DNA of 64,000 bases from Pseudarthrobacter sp. IC2-21 (GTDB taxonomy: Bacteria; Actinomycetota; Actinomycetes; Actinomycetales; Micrococcaceae), in NCBI RefSeq assembly GCF_034048115.1, contig NZ_CP139145.1, positions 3,162,001 through 3,226,000 of the forward strand. Direction: 5' to 3'. Position numbers and translations under genes: made by a program. Under the pieces are notes generated by a model. That model was not told where the DNA came from. It worked only from the letters and a program-made list of their open reading frames with translations, and did not search any database. This document shows, one piece after another, positions 26,473 to 34,318 of this stretch. Each line of letters begins with the position of its first letter. Positions within the stretch are counted from its first letter, which is position 1.

Positions 26473-26887
26473 AGGGAAATTTCCTCATCCATAGGGGGCC
26501 AGGCGGCACAACCCGAGGTGAGCGGAGCCGCAGTACGTGTGCCGTGGGTGCCGGGCATACATTGACCGGCCGGTCACTGGAAGTCCGGCGCTTTCGCAAT
26601 CCCGTGGCAGGACTTCCCGCTGCATCTCTTGGCTGCTATCCCAGCAGTCTGTACAGCGTTTTCTTTAGCCGGCTCTCCCTATGAAAATGCCCGCATCGCT
26701 TGTGCGGGCCCCAACACTTGCCAGTCCTGCCTCAAAAATTGGGCAGGAATAAGGGATTTCCGGAGTGGGGGATATTTCAAGTGTAAGGTACGCAGGCGCC
26801 GGGGTGCTAATTTGAACGCACGACGGCGGCGGTGAGCTTGCGCACACCGCTTTTGCGGGTGCCGCGGGAGGGGGTTTCAGCGGGCTG
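26473..26887 (-). promoter_or_regulatory. Long gene-free region upstream of deaD, probable 5' leader
   Basis: These 415 bases separate deaD from the gene downstream of it on the map (a leftward MOSC gene). They hold a perfect 14-base palindrome TGACCGGCCGGTCA at 26563-26576 and a GCCCGCA/TGCGGGC hairpin near 26692-26712. An AT-richer block lies around 26730-26790. No convincing small gene is present. Cold-inducible helicase genes often carry long structured leaders, which would fit, but the transcription start is not known. Confidence 0.45.
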
Positions 26888-27541
26888 CTACCGTGCCAGT
26901 TGCCGCTGCAAACGCTCGAATTTCTCCTGATACTCGGGCTGCAGCCGGATCTCGCCGTCCGCCTCGGCGTCCCGCAACGCCTCCATCGATTCGAGGTCGG
27001 GTGCGCTGAACCACTTTCCGATCGTGATGCCGTGCCGTGGAACGAACAGGCGGTGGATGTGGTCGCCGGCCTGGATGGTCCCGGGCCGCACTACCCGGAG
27101 GTATGCGCCCACTCGTCCTGCCTCGGTGAAGCGTTTGACGAACCTTGGCTCGCCCATGCGCCGCTGGAATGCAGCGCATGGCGTGCGCGGTGACGTGACT
27201 TCCAGTTCGACGTCGAGTCCGATCTTCCAGCGTTCGCCGATGACGGCGCCGGTGGTTTCGATGCCCGCCACGCGCAGGTTTTCGCCGAAGAAACCGGGCG
27301 GAAGGTCGCGCTGGAGCTCACCGGCCCAGTACTCGGCGTCTGCCTGGGAGTAGGCGTAGACGGCCTGGTCCTCGCCGCCGTGGTTGATCCTGTCCGCCTG
27401 GACGTCCCCGTGGACACCCAGGGAATGGACACGAACCGGGCCCTCCACCGGGCGCTTGTCGATGGCAGTCACCCCGACTGGTCCCTCGTCGGGGAGGAGC
27501 TGGTAGACCCGGCAAACGGCAAGCACTGACGCGGTTTCCAT
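26888..27541 (-). CDS. MOSC-domain protein (YiiM-like)
   Basis: This 217-residue protein has the MOSC core: GVHGDVQADRINHGGEDQAVYAY, ENLRVAGIE and TSPRTPCAAFQRRMGE with the conserved cysteine. The C-terminal helical part matches the YiiM form. Relatives bind molybdenum cofactor or handle sulfur for N-hydroxylated compounds such as 6-hydroxylaminopurine. The role here is not shown. The ATG at 27541 starts the conserved SVLAVCRVYQL strand closely. Confidence 0.85.
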   Translation of the reverse strand: METASVLAVCRVYQLLPDEGPVGVTAIDKRPVEGPVRVHSLGVHGDVQADRINHGGEDQAVYAYSQADAEYWAGELQRDLPPGFFGENLRVAGIETTGAVIGERWKIGLDVELEVTSPRTPCAAFQRRMGEPRFVKRFTEAGRVGAYLRVVRPGTIQAGDHIHRLFVPRHGITIGKWFSAPDLESMEALRDAEADGEIRLQPEYQEKFERLQRQLAR

Positions 27542-27716
27542 GGCTCCAGTGTAAGTTCCCGGCCCAGTGTTCAGGTGGCGGGCCGGGCGGGGACTTCCGC
27601 CCGGCCGGGGTGTCGCAGCCGGGAGGGCAGCGGCTAGGCTGACTTCAGGATTGGCGGCGCACCGTGGCGCCCACTTTCAGCCCGATTTTCATCATCGACT
27701 ACCGAGGGGGGATGTC

Positions 27717-28292
27717 ATGGACGAAGGTAAAGATCATACCGACGGCGCGGACCAAGCCGGCGGTGGGGACAACGCCAAGGATGCGCCCAAGCCCCCGCCG
27801 TGGCAGGTGCCCAAGCCGGAACTGCGCCCCGAACTCCTGAACGAACCTGTCACACCGGTGGATCCGTTCGCTCGTGACCGCGAGCGCCAGGTGCAGGAGA
27901 TGGCCGCCCGCAAGAAGCGGTCCCAGCGCCGCACCGTCGTCGTGGGTCTTGGTGTGACCGCACTCCTCGCCGGAACCATCACCGCCATCGTGGCCAGCAA
28001 CGAGGATGAGCCCGAGTACGCGCAGGTCTGCTTTAACGATGAGACCGGCGAGCGCGTGGAAGATGCCCAGTGCAACAGCTCGGCGGGCCGCAGCGGGGCA
28101 CTCTATGCCTGGTACTTCTACTCCCGCGGCGCCAGCGTGCCCGCGGTGGGCCAGAACCGGTCAACGGCGCCCAACTTCACCAGGACGGTGCCAAGCGGAG
28201 CCAAAGCCTCCACCGGGTACAGCAGCAAGGGCGGAACGGTCAGCAGGGGCGGCTTTGGCAGCAGCTCCAAGGGCGGAAGCACGGGGGGCTAG
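27717..28292 (+). CDS. YgiB/UPF0441-like membrane-anchored protein
   Basis: The ATG at 27717 (MDEGKDHTDGADQ) follows GAGGGGGG and gives 191 residues. A charged, proline-rich cytoplasmic part of about 70 residues ends in KKRSQRR. One membrane helix (TVVVGLGVTALLAGTITAIV) comes next, then an outside domain with two cysteines (CFNDETGERVEDAQC). The serine/glycine-rich tail TVSRGGFGSSSKGGSTGG recalls the RGGFG tail of E. coli YgiB. The gene ends two bases before a ygiC homologue, the same pairing as in E. coli, which supports the assignment. Function is unknown. Confidence 0.65.
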   Translation: MDEGKDHTDGADQAGGGDNAKDAPKPPPWQVPKPELRPELLNEPVTPVDPFARDRERQVQEMAARKKRSQRRTVVVGLGVTALLAGTITAIVASNEDEPEYAQVCFNDETGERVEDAQCNSSAGRSGALYAWYFYSRGASVPAVGQNRSTAPNFTRTVPSGAKASTGYSSKGGTVSRGGFGSSSKGGSTGG

Positions 28293-28294
28293 GC

Positions 28295-29506
28295 GTGAAG
28301 CGGTTGATATCGGAGCCCAGGCCTGACTGGAAGCAGAAGATCGAAGAGCAGGGCCTGGTTTTCTCCACCACCACCATGCCGGACGGCCGGAAGATCGAGT
28401 ACTGGAACGAATCCGCCTATTACGAATTCACCGTCGACGAAGTGGAGTCCCTGGAGATCCAGGCCGAGGACATGCACCGGATGTGCCTGGAGGCCGCGAA
28501 GTTCCTGGCCACCGGCGCCATGGGGAACATCGGCATAGGCCCTCAGGCCCTGGAGCTCGCCGCCGAATCGCTGCAGGCCGGGGATATGGACATCTATGGG
28601 CGCTTCGACTTCATCTACGACGGTCAGGGCGGCCCGGCCAAGATGCTGGAGTACAACGCTGACACCCCCACGGGGCTGATCGAGGCCGCCGTCACCCAGT
28701 GGTTCTGGCTGCAGGACGTATTCCCGGAGAAGGATCAGTGGAACGGGATCCATGAGGCCCTGATCCGGCAGTGGAAGAAAATGCAGTACCGCACCGGGAT
28801 GAGCACCCTGCACGTTGCCCATTCCGAAGCCGAGGAGTCGGGCGAAGATTGGATGACGGCCGCCTACATGCGCGACGTGGCCAGCCAGGCGGGCTGGACC
28901 ACCATCGGCATCAACATGTCCGATATCGGCTGGGATCCGAACCTTAACCGCTTTGTGGACCTGGACAACTACATGATCAGCACCATGTTCAAGCTGTACC
29001 CGTGGGAACTGATGATGAAGGAGCCGTTCGGGCACCGCCTCCTGGAGCGGGCACACAATCCCCGCTGGGTGGAGCCCGCCTGGAAGATGCTGCTCTCCAA
29101 CAAGGCCCTGCTCGCCGCGCTGTGGCACCTCTATCCGGACCACCCCAACCTCCTGCCGGCCTATCTCAACGAACCCGGGCCGCTGAAGGAGTGGGTGGCG
29201 AAGCCGTTGCACGGCCGCGAGGGTGACAACATCAAAATCCACGCGGCCGGGATCAACCTGGAGCAGCCGGGCGGCTACGGGCGCGAAGGCTGGTGCTACC
29301 AGCAGTTTCATGCCCTGCCGGACTTCGACGGCAACCACCCCGTCCTGGGCCTCTGGGTGGTGGACGGCGAGTCCGTTGGCTGCGGAATCCGCGAATCGGA
29401 CGGCCCCATCACCGACTACTTCTGCCGTTTTGTGCCAAACACCATCGACGCCCCGGCGCCGCTCTCGGCGGCGGCCCACTCCACTAAGACAGGTATCGCC
29501 CTATGA
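28295..29506 (+). CDS. ygiC: Glutathionylspermidine-synthase-like ATP-grasp ligase (YgiC type)
   Basis: This 403-residue protein matches the synthetase half of glutathionylspermidine synthase, without the amidase domain. It shows MLEYNADTPTGLIEA, FPEKDQWNGIHEAL, the WKMLLSNKALLAALWHLYPDH block, AKPLHGREGDNI (ATP-grasp loop) and the end VLGLWVVDGESVGCGIRESD. The ATP-grasp fold joins a carboxylate to an amine at the cost of ATP. Actinobacteria lack glutathione, so the acyl donor must be something else. The GTG start is two bases after the ygiB-like stop, and an APC permease follows by 31 bases, so the three genes look like one operon. Confidence 0.85.
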   Translation: MKRLISEPRPDWKQKIEEQGLVFSTTTMPDGRKIEYWNESAYYEFTVDEVESLEIQAEDMHRMCLEAAKFLATGAMGNIGIGPQALELAAESLQAGDMDIYGRFDFIYDGQGGPAKMLEYNADTPTGLIEAAVTQWFWLQDVFPEKDQWNGIHEALIRQWKKMQYRTGMSTLHVAHSEAEESGEDWMTAAYMRDVASQAGWTTIGINMSDIGWDPNLNRFVDLDNYMISTMFKLYPWELMMKEPFGHRLLERAHNPRWVEPAWKMLLSNKALLAALWHLYPDHPNLLPAYLNEPGPLKEWVAKPLHGREGDNIKIHAAGINLEQPGGYGREGWCYQQFHALPDFDGNHPVLGLWVVDGESVGCGIRESDGPITDYFCRFVPNTIDAPAPLSAAAHSTKTGIAL

Positions 29507-29537
29507 GCCCCCTGACACGTCCCGGCCCGGTGGCACC

Positions 29538-31079
29538 ATGAGCGCGGAAACCACAACGGCGGGCGGCGGCTCCGGCGGCGGAACCGGCGGTGCCGTCCCG
29601 GCGAAAGGGCTCCGGGCAGGAATCCTGGACCTCGGCGATTCAGTCATGCTGGGCCTGGCATCCACGGCACCGGTGTATTCGCTCGCGGCCACCCTGGGCC
29701 TGATCGTGGCCGTGAACGGCAACTACACCCCCCTGATCCTGATCCTCGGCTTCGTCCCGGTCCTCTTCATCGCGTATGCGTTCCGCGAGTTGAACAGCGC
29801 CATGCCGGACTGCGGCACCACGTTCACCTGGTCCCGACGGGCGTTCGGGCCCTGGGCCGGCTGGCTGGGCGGCTGGGGCGTTGCCCTGGCCGGCATCGTG
29901 GTCCTGGCCAACCTGGCGCAGGTGGCCGGGCAGTACCTGTGGCTGCTGATCGGCGACGGTTCGCTGGCCCAGAACAAGCTGGTGGTCACGGTCACCGGGG
30001 TGCTGTTTATTGCCTTTATGACCCTGGTCAACTACCGGGGCATCAGGCTGGGTGAGCACGTCCAGCGCGTCCTGACCTACGTGCAGTATGTGTCGTTGGG
30101 GATCTTTGCGCTGGCGATCATTGTCAGGATCGCGGGCGGGGCATCCGGCGGCGCCATAACCGGTCAGGCCTTTGATTTTGAGTGGTTCAACCCGGCAGGC
30201 GCCTTCGCCGATCCCGGCGCGGTGGTGCACGGCGCCCTGCTCGCCCTGTTCATCTACTGGGGCTGGGACACCTGCCTGGCCGTCAATGAGGAAACCGAGA
30301 ACCCGGCCACCACCCCGGGCCGCGGCGCCGTCATCTCCGCCTTTGTCCTGGTGGCCATCTACGTCTCGGTAGCTCTGCTGGTGATGATGTACGCCACCGT
30401 GGGAACCGAAGGCATCGGCCTGGGCAACGAGGCGAACCACAGCGATGTGTTCCTGGCCATGAAGGACGTTGTCCTCGGTCCGTGGGGATGGCTGATCATC
30501 GTGGCGGTCCTGGCGTCGGTCCTGTCCTCCACGCAGACCACCATCCTGCCCACGGCCCGCGGCACGCTCTCCATGGGGGTGCACGGGGCGCTGCCGCCGA
30601 AGTTCGGCGAAGTCCACCCCCGCAACCAGACCCCTGGCTTCTCCACCCAGGTCATGGGCGTTGCCGCCGTGACGTACTACGTGGCCATGAGCATCCTGAG
30701 CGAAAACCTGCTGGCCGATTCGATCAGTGCCATCAGCCTGTTCATCGCCTTCTACTACGCCCTGACCGGTTTCGCCTGCGTCTGGTACTTCCGCGACTCT
30801 CTCCGCGCTTCGGCCCGCAACTTCTGGTTCCGGGGTGTCCTTCCCCTCATTGGCGCCCTGATCCTCACTGCAGCGTTCTTCATCTCGGCCGTTCAGATGT
30901 GGGATCCGGCCTACGGCGACACACAGATTTTCGGTGTCGGCGGGGCGTTCGTCAGCGGCGTGGTGCTGCTTGCTTTGGGAGTGGTCCTCGCCGCTGTCTG
31001 CCGGTTCCTGCCCTCCACGCGCGGGTACTTCACGGGTCAGCCCGCCGCCGCGCCACCCAGCGTCCGCTCCCCCAACTAA
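29538..31079 (+). CDS. APC-superfamily amino acid/polyamine permease
   Basis: The ATG at 29538 (MSAETTTAGGGSGGG) gives 513 residues; the frame is open upstream but that part overlaps ygiC and reads as noise. About 12 membrane helices follow, opening with LDLGDSVMLGLASTAPVYSLAATLG. MPDCGTTFTWSRRAFGPWAGWLGGW is the conserved second and third helix region of the family. The permease probably imports or exports an amino acid or polyamine. Its place behind the YgiC-like ligase suggests it moves that ligase's amine substrate or product. Palindrome copy 2 follows its stop. Confidence 0.88.
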   Translation: MSAETTTAGGGSGGGTGGAVPAKGLRAGILDLGDSVMLGLASTAPVYSLAATLGLIVAVNGNYTPLILILGFVPVLFIAYAFRELNSAMPDCGTTFTWSRRAFGPWAGWLGGWGVALAGIVVLANLAQVAGQYLWLLIGDGSLAQNKLVVTVTGVLFIAFMTLVNYRGIRLGEHVQRVLTYVQYVSLGIFALAIIVRIAGGASGGAITGQAFDFEWFNPAGAFADPGAVVHGALLALFIYWGWDTCLAVNEETENPATTPGRGAVISAFVLVAIYVSVALLVMMYATVGTEGIGLGNEANHSDVFLAMKDVVLGPWGWLIIVAVLASVLSSTQTTILPTARGTLSMGVHGALPPKFGEVHPRNQTPGFSTQVMGVAAVTYYVAMSILSENLLADSISAISLFIAFYYALTGFACVWYFRDSLRASARNFWFRGVLPLIGALILTAAFFISAVQMWDPAYGDTQIFGVGGAFVSGVVLLALGVVLAAVCRFLPSTRGYFTGQPAAAPPSVRSPN

Positions 31080-31093
31080 TCCCCGCCCACTCC

Positions 31094-31159
31094 CCCAAGT
31101 AGGTAGCGCTAACGGTCGTTTTGAGGGCCCGAAACGACAGTTAGCGCTACCTAGTTGGG
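31094..31159. repeat. Dispersed long-stem palindrome, copy 2
   Basis: Twenty-eight bases at 31094-31121 pair with 31132-31159 with two mismatches around a ten-base loop. The 3' arm is identical over all 28 bases to 15548-15575. It lies between the convergent permease and MFS genes, 15 bases after one stop and 19 from the other, and may act as a bidirectional terminator. Confidence 0.88.
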
Positions 31160-31178
31160 ACCCCGGACCGGCGGAGGG

Positions 31179-32504
31179 TCAGGCTGCGGCCACCGGGACG
31201 GGTGCGGGATCCTTGTCAGATTTGTCCCTGCGGATCGTTGCGCTGATGACGGCGGCGATGGTGCACATGGCCGCCGCGCCGAACCAGGCGTAGGTGTATT
31301 GCCCGGTTGCGTCCCGGATGGCACCGGCGCCAAGGGCGGCCGCGGCCGCGCCGAGCTGATGGGCCGCGAAGACCCAGCCGAACACCACGCTGCCGTCCGC
31401 CCCGAACGTCTTGCGGCAGATGGCTGCGGTGGGCGGCACCGTGGCCACCCAGTCCAGGCCGTAAATCACCACAAACACGATCATGCTCGGCTGGACGGTG
31501 GCGCTCAGCAGCAGCGGCAGCACCAGCAGCCCGATCCCGCGGAACTGGTAATAAACGGCCAGCAGGACTTTGGGGTTGTAACGGTCGGTCAGCCAGCCGG
31601 AGGCGATGGTCCCCAGGATGTCAAAGATCCCGACGACGGCGAGCAGCCCGGCCGCGGTGGTTTCCGGCATCCCGTGGTCGTGCGCGGAGGGGATGAAGTG
31701 GGTGCCGATCAGGCCGTTCGTGGTGGCGCCGCAGATCGCGAAGCCGGCAACCAGCGCCCAGAAGGTGCGCACCCGGCTGGCCCGTTTGAGGACCTGGAGG
31801 GCCCGCATGGCGGCGTTGCTGCTGCGTCCGCTTTCCACAACAGGGGCGGCAGCAGGCTCAGCCGTTTCCTCCGCAGGCTCCGTTGCGCCATAAGGCAAAG
31901 CGCCGACGTCGGCCGGTGCGTTCTTGAGGAACTTCAGCACCAGCGGTACCACCGCGAGCGCGCCGGCGGCAATCAACAGGGAGGCCTGCCGCCAGCCTGG
32001 ATCCTGGGCCAGCATGGCGATGAAGGGCAGGAAGACGAGCTGGCCCGCGGCACTGCCGGCGGTGAGGATCCCGATCACCAGGCCCCGGCTTTTGGCGAAC
32101 CAGGTGTTGGCGATGGTGGCCGCGAAGACCAGAGCCATGGAGCCCGTGCCCAGGCCGATCAGCAGACCCCAGCTCAGGAGGATCTGCCAGGACTGGCTGA
32201 CCAGCACGGTCAGGGCGCTGCCAGCGCCGATCATCACCAGGGCGGTGGCCGTGACGGCGCGGATCCCGAACCGCTCCATCAGGGCGGCGGCGAACGGAGC
32301 AGTCAGGCCGAACAGCACCAGGTTGATGCTCACGGCAGCGGAGAGGACCGTGGTGGACCAGCCGAATTCCTGCTGCAGCGGGACCATCAGCACGCCCGGG
32401 GCGGCCCGGAATCCGGCGGCACCCACCAGTGCCAGGAAGGCCACGGCGGCAACGGTCCAAGCGGGGTGCAGGCGGCGCCGCCGGCGCGATCCGGTGGCAG
32501 TCAT
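31179..32504 (-). CDS. MFS transporter
   Basis: The ATG at 32504 ([16 protein letters not shown]) overlaps the HxlR stop by four bases and gives 441 residues with 12 predicted helices. It has the central cytoplasmic loop with EETAEPAAAPVVE and the MFS loop motif SGWLTDRYNPKVLL. The sequence resembles the oxalate/formate and monocarboxylate-like branch more than drug exporters, but the substrate cannot be read. Co-transcription with the HxlR regulator upstream suggests inducible transport. Confidence 0.85.
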   Translation of the reverse strand: MTATGSRRRRRLHPAWTVAAVAFLALVGAAGFRAAPGVLMVPLQQEFGWSTTVLSAAVSINLVLFGLTAPFAAALMERFGIRAVTATALVMIGAGSALTVLVSQSWQILLSWGLLIGLGTGSMALVFAATIANTWFAKSRGLVIGILTAGSAAGQLVFLPFIAMLAQDPGWRQASLLIAAGALAVVPLVLKFLKNAPADVGALPYGATEPAEETAEPAAAPVVESGRSSNAAMRALQVLKRASRVRTFWALVAGFAICGATTNGLIGTHFIPSAHDHGMPETTAAGLLAVVGIFDILGTIASGWLTDRYNPKVLLAVYYQFRGIGLLVLPLLLSATVQPSMIVFVVIYGLDWVATVPPTAAICRKTFGADGSVVFGWVFAAHQLGAAAAALGAGAIRDATGQYTYAWFGAAAMCTIAAVISATIRRDKSDKDPAPVPVAAA

Positions 32505-32992
32505 GCGCCGGCCGTGGCGAGTTCCACGGGAGCGTCCGACCGGGTGAGGCTGTGCCAGCTGGTGTTGGCGGCCGTGAGCCGCTCCCCGCAGTGGGTGCAG
32601 GTGTCCGCGGAGCCGGTCCGCCGGCCGCAGCCGGAGTGGATCACATACATGTGGGCCTGCCCGGAAGGCGCGGGCAAATGCTTTTCGGACCAGATGGCCA
32701 CGGCATTGAGGACGGGGAGGGCGTCCTCCCCCTTGGTGGTCAGGACGTACTCCTGACGCGGCCGCCCGCCGTCGTCGTAGGCCTTTTTGGCCAGCAGCCC
32801 GGATTCCACCAGCCCGGCCAGACGCTTGGTCAGCACCGAGTCGGCCACCGCCAGCCGGGTCTTCATGGCGTCGAAGCGCCCGTTGCCAAAGAAGACCTCG
32901 CGGAGCACCAGCAGGGTCCACGGATCGCCGAGGACATCGAGGCCCCGTGCCAGGCTGCAGGTGCGTTGGGACCAGTCGGATCGGAGTGCCAT
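32501..32992 (-). CDS. HxlR-family regulator with C-terminal cysteine cluster
   Basis: This 163-residue protein begins with the HxlR winged helix: CSLARGLDVLGDPWTLLVLREVFFG with its conserved N-terminal cysteine, then MKTRLAVADSVLTKRLAGLVESGLL. The C-terminal part carries CGRRTGSADTCTHCGERL, a C-x10-C-x2-C cluster that may bind a metal. The stop overlaps the start of the MFS gene. A palindrome at 33004-33030 lies just upstream and is its likely binding site. Confidence 0.88.
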   Translation of the reverse strand: MALRSDWSQRTCSLARGLDVLGDPWTLLVLREVFFGNGRFDAMKTRLAVADSVLTKRLAGLVESGLLAKKAYDDGGRPRQEYVLTTKGEDALPVLNAVAIWSEKHLPAPSGQAHMYVIHSGCGRRTGSADTCTHCGERLTAANTSWHSLTRSDAPVELATAGA

Positions 32993-33003
32993 AAAGGCAC
33001 CCT

Positions 33004-33030
33004 AGCTAACTTTCTTCAAGAAAGCCAGCT
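33004..33030. promoter_or_regulatory. Palindromic operator of the HxlR-MFS operon
   Basis: AGCT, AA, CTTTCTT, C, AAGAAAG, CC, AGCT makes a two-level palindrome centred on 33017, an AT-rich site 12 bases upstream of the regulator's start. The inner 15 bases are perfectly symmetric. Confidence 0.7.
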
Positions 33031-33049
33031 TCTTTTGGGGAACGCGAGT

Positions 33050-33096
33050 GAGCACTTCGCGGTAGTATTTCGCTGCGCGACTAGCGCGAAGTGCTC
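33050..33096 (-). terminator. Long-stem hairpin downstream of metB
   Basis: GAGCACTTCGCG at 33050-33061 pairs perfectly with 33085-33096 around a 23-base loop. It begins ten bases after the metB stop. There is no T run. Confidence 0.6.
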
Positions 33097-33105
33097 TCCC
33101 GCGGG

Positions 33106-34269
33106 TTACTTCAGGAACGTGAAGGCGTGCTCCAGGTCCGCGATCAGGTCCTCCACGTCTTCGATGCCGCAGGAAAGTCGGATCAGGTTGACCGGAACGG
33201 CCAACTCCGTGCCCTTGACCGAGGCGTGGGTCATCTCCGAGGGGTAGTTCATCAGCGATTCGATGCCGCCGAGGGATTCCGCCAGCGTAAACACCGAGGT
33301 GTTCTCCGCGACGGTCCGGGCCGCCGCCTCGCCGCCCTTGAACTGGACGGACACCATGCCGCCGAACTTCTTCATCTGCTTTTTCGCCAGCTCATGGCCG
33401 GGGTGGGAAGGCAGGCCCGGGTACAGCACAGCCTCCACCTCGGGGCGCTGCAGCAGCCATTCGGCCACCGCCTGGCCGTTGTCGCTGTGCCGGTCCATCC
33501 GCACACCGAGCGTCTTCAGGCCCCTGGTGGTGAGGAACGCATCCATCGGCCCGGACACCGCGCCCACCGCAAACTGCACAAAGCCGATTTTCTCGGCCAG
33601 CTCAGCATCGTTGACCACAATGGCGCCGCCCACCACATCGGAGTGGCCGCCGATGTACTTGGTGGTGGAATGGACCACGACGTCGGCACCCAGGGCGAGC
33701 GGGTTCTGCAGGTAGGGCGACGCGAAGGTGTTGTCCACCACCAGGAGGGCCCCGGCGTCGTGCGCCACCTTGGCGAGCGCTTCGATGTCGGTGATCTTCA
33801 TCAGCGGGTTGGAGGGGGTTTCCACCCACACGAAGCGGGTCTTGTTGGCGGCCACTGCCGTGCGCACGGCGTCCAGATCGGCCATGTCCACGGGGGTGTT
33901 GCCGATCCCCCAGTCGCCCAGGACCCGGCTGATGAGCCGGTAGGTGCCGCCGTAGGCATCATTGCCCAGAACGATGTGGTCCCCGGGCCGGGTTAGCGCC
34001 CGGATCAGGGAGTCCTCCGCGGCGAGGCCGGAGCTGAAGGAATAGGCGTGGGTGCCGCCCTCGAGCGCCGCGAGCTGTTCCTGCAGGGCATCCCGGGTGG
34101 GGTTGGTGCCGCGGCCGTATTCGTAGCCGTCGCGGAGGCCGCCGATGCCGTCCTGGGCGTAGGTGGAGCTGAAGTGCACGGGGGGCACCACAGCACCGGT
34201 GCGGGGTTCGAAGGCCTGGCCGGCGTGGACGGCGCGGGTGTTGAAGCCCTGGTTTTCAGAAGCAGACAT
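33106..34269 (-). CDS. metB: Cystathionine gamma-synthase/lyase (Cys/Met metabolism PLP enzyme)
   Basis: This 387-residue PLP enzyme (ATG at 34269, preceded by AAAGGA) has NTRAVHAGQ, PPVHFSSTYAQDG, YEYGRGTNPTRDAL and VVDNTFASPYLQNPL. The PLP lysine lies in VHSTTKYIGGHSD and the substrate-carboxylate arginine in LIRLSCGIED. Annotation as gamma-synthase or gamma-lyase is uncertain, since these families overlap. The cbs gene 49 bases upstream on the same strand argues that the pair runs transsulfuration between homocysteine and cysteine, with this enzyme acting mainly as a lyase. Confidence 0.88.
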   Translation of the reverse strand: MSASENQGFNTRAVHAGQAFEPRTGAVVPPVHFSSTYAQDGIGGLRDGYEYGRGTNPTRDALQEQLAALEGGTHAYSFSSGLAAEDSLIRALTRPGDHIVLGNDAYGGTYRLISRVLGDWGIGNTPVDMADLDAVRTAVAANKTRFVWVETPSNPLMKITDIEALAKVAHDAGALLVVDNTFASPYLQNPLALGADVVVHSTTKYIGGHSDVVGGAIVVNDAELAEKIGFVQFAVGAVSGPMDAFLTTRGLKTLGVRMDRHSDNGQAVAEWLLQRPEVEAVLYPGLPSHPGHELAKKQMKKFGGMVSVQFKGGEAAARTVAENTSVFTLAESLGGIESLMNYPSEMTHASVKGTELAVPVNLIRLSCGIEDVEDLIADLEHAFTFLK

Positions 34270-34318
34270 GGGTAATCCTTTCGTGGCGGGGTGGCGGCAG
34301 GTTGCCCCGCCTGGCCTG

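Noticed and set aside
25081..26565. Forward open frame (494 codons) antisense to deaD
   Set aside because: It mirrors the helicase coding sequence; its low-complexity GSSFSGRRFFSLGG repeats arise from the alanine-rich repeats of the helicase N-terminus read backwards.
26629..26835. Small open frame (68 codons) in the deaD upstream region
   Set aside because: No ribosome-binding site and an arginine-rich tail typical of chance frames; it overlaps the probable leader.
34270..34318. SAM or T-box riboswitch for metB-cbs
   Set aside because: The gaps before metB (49 bases) and cbs (43 bases) are too short to hold either element.
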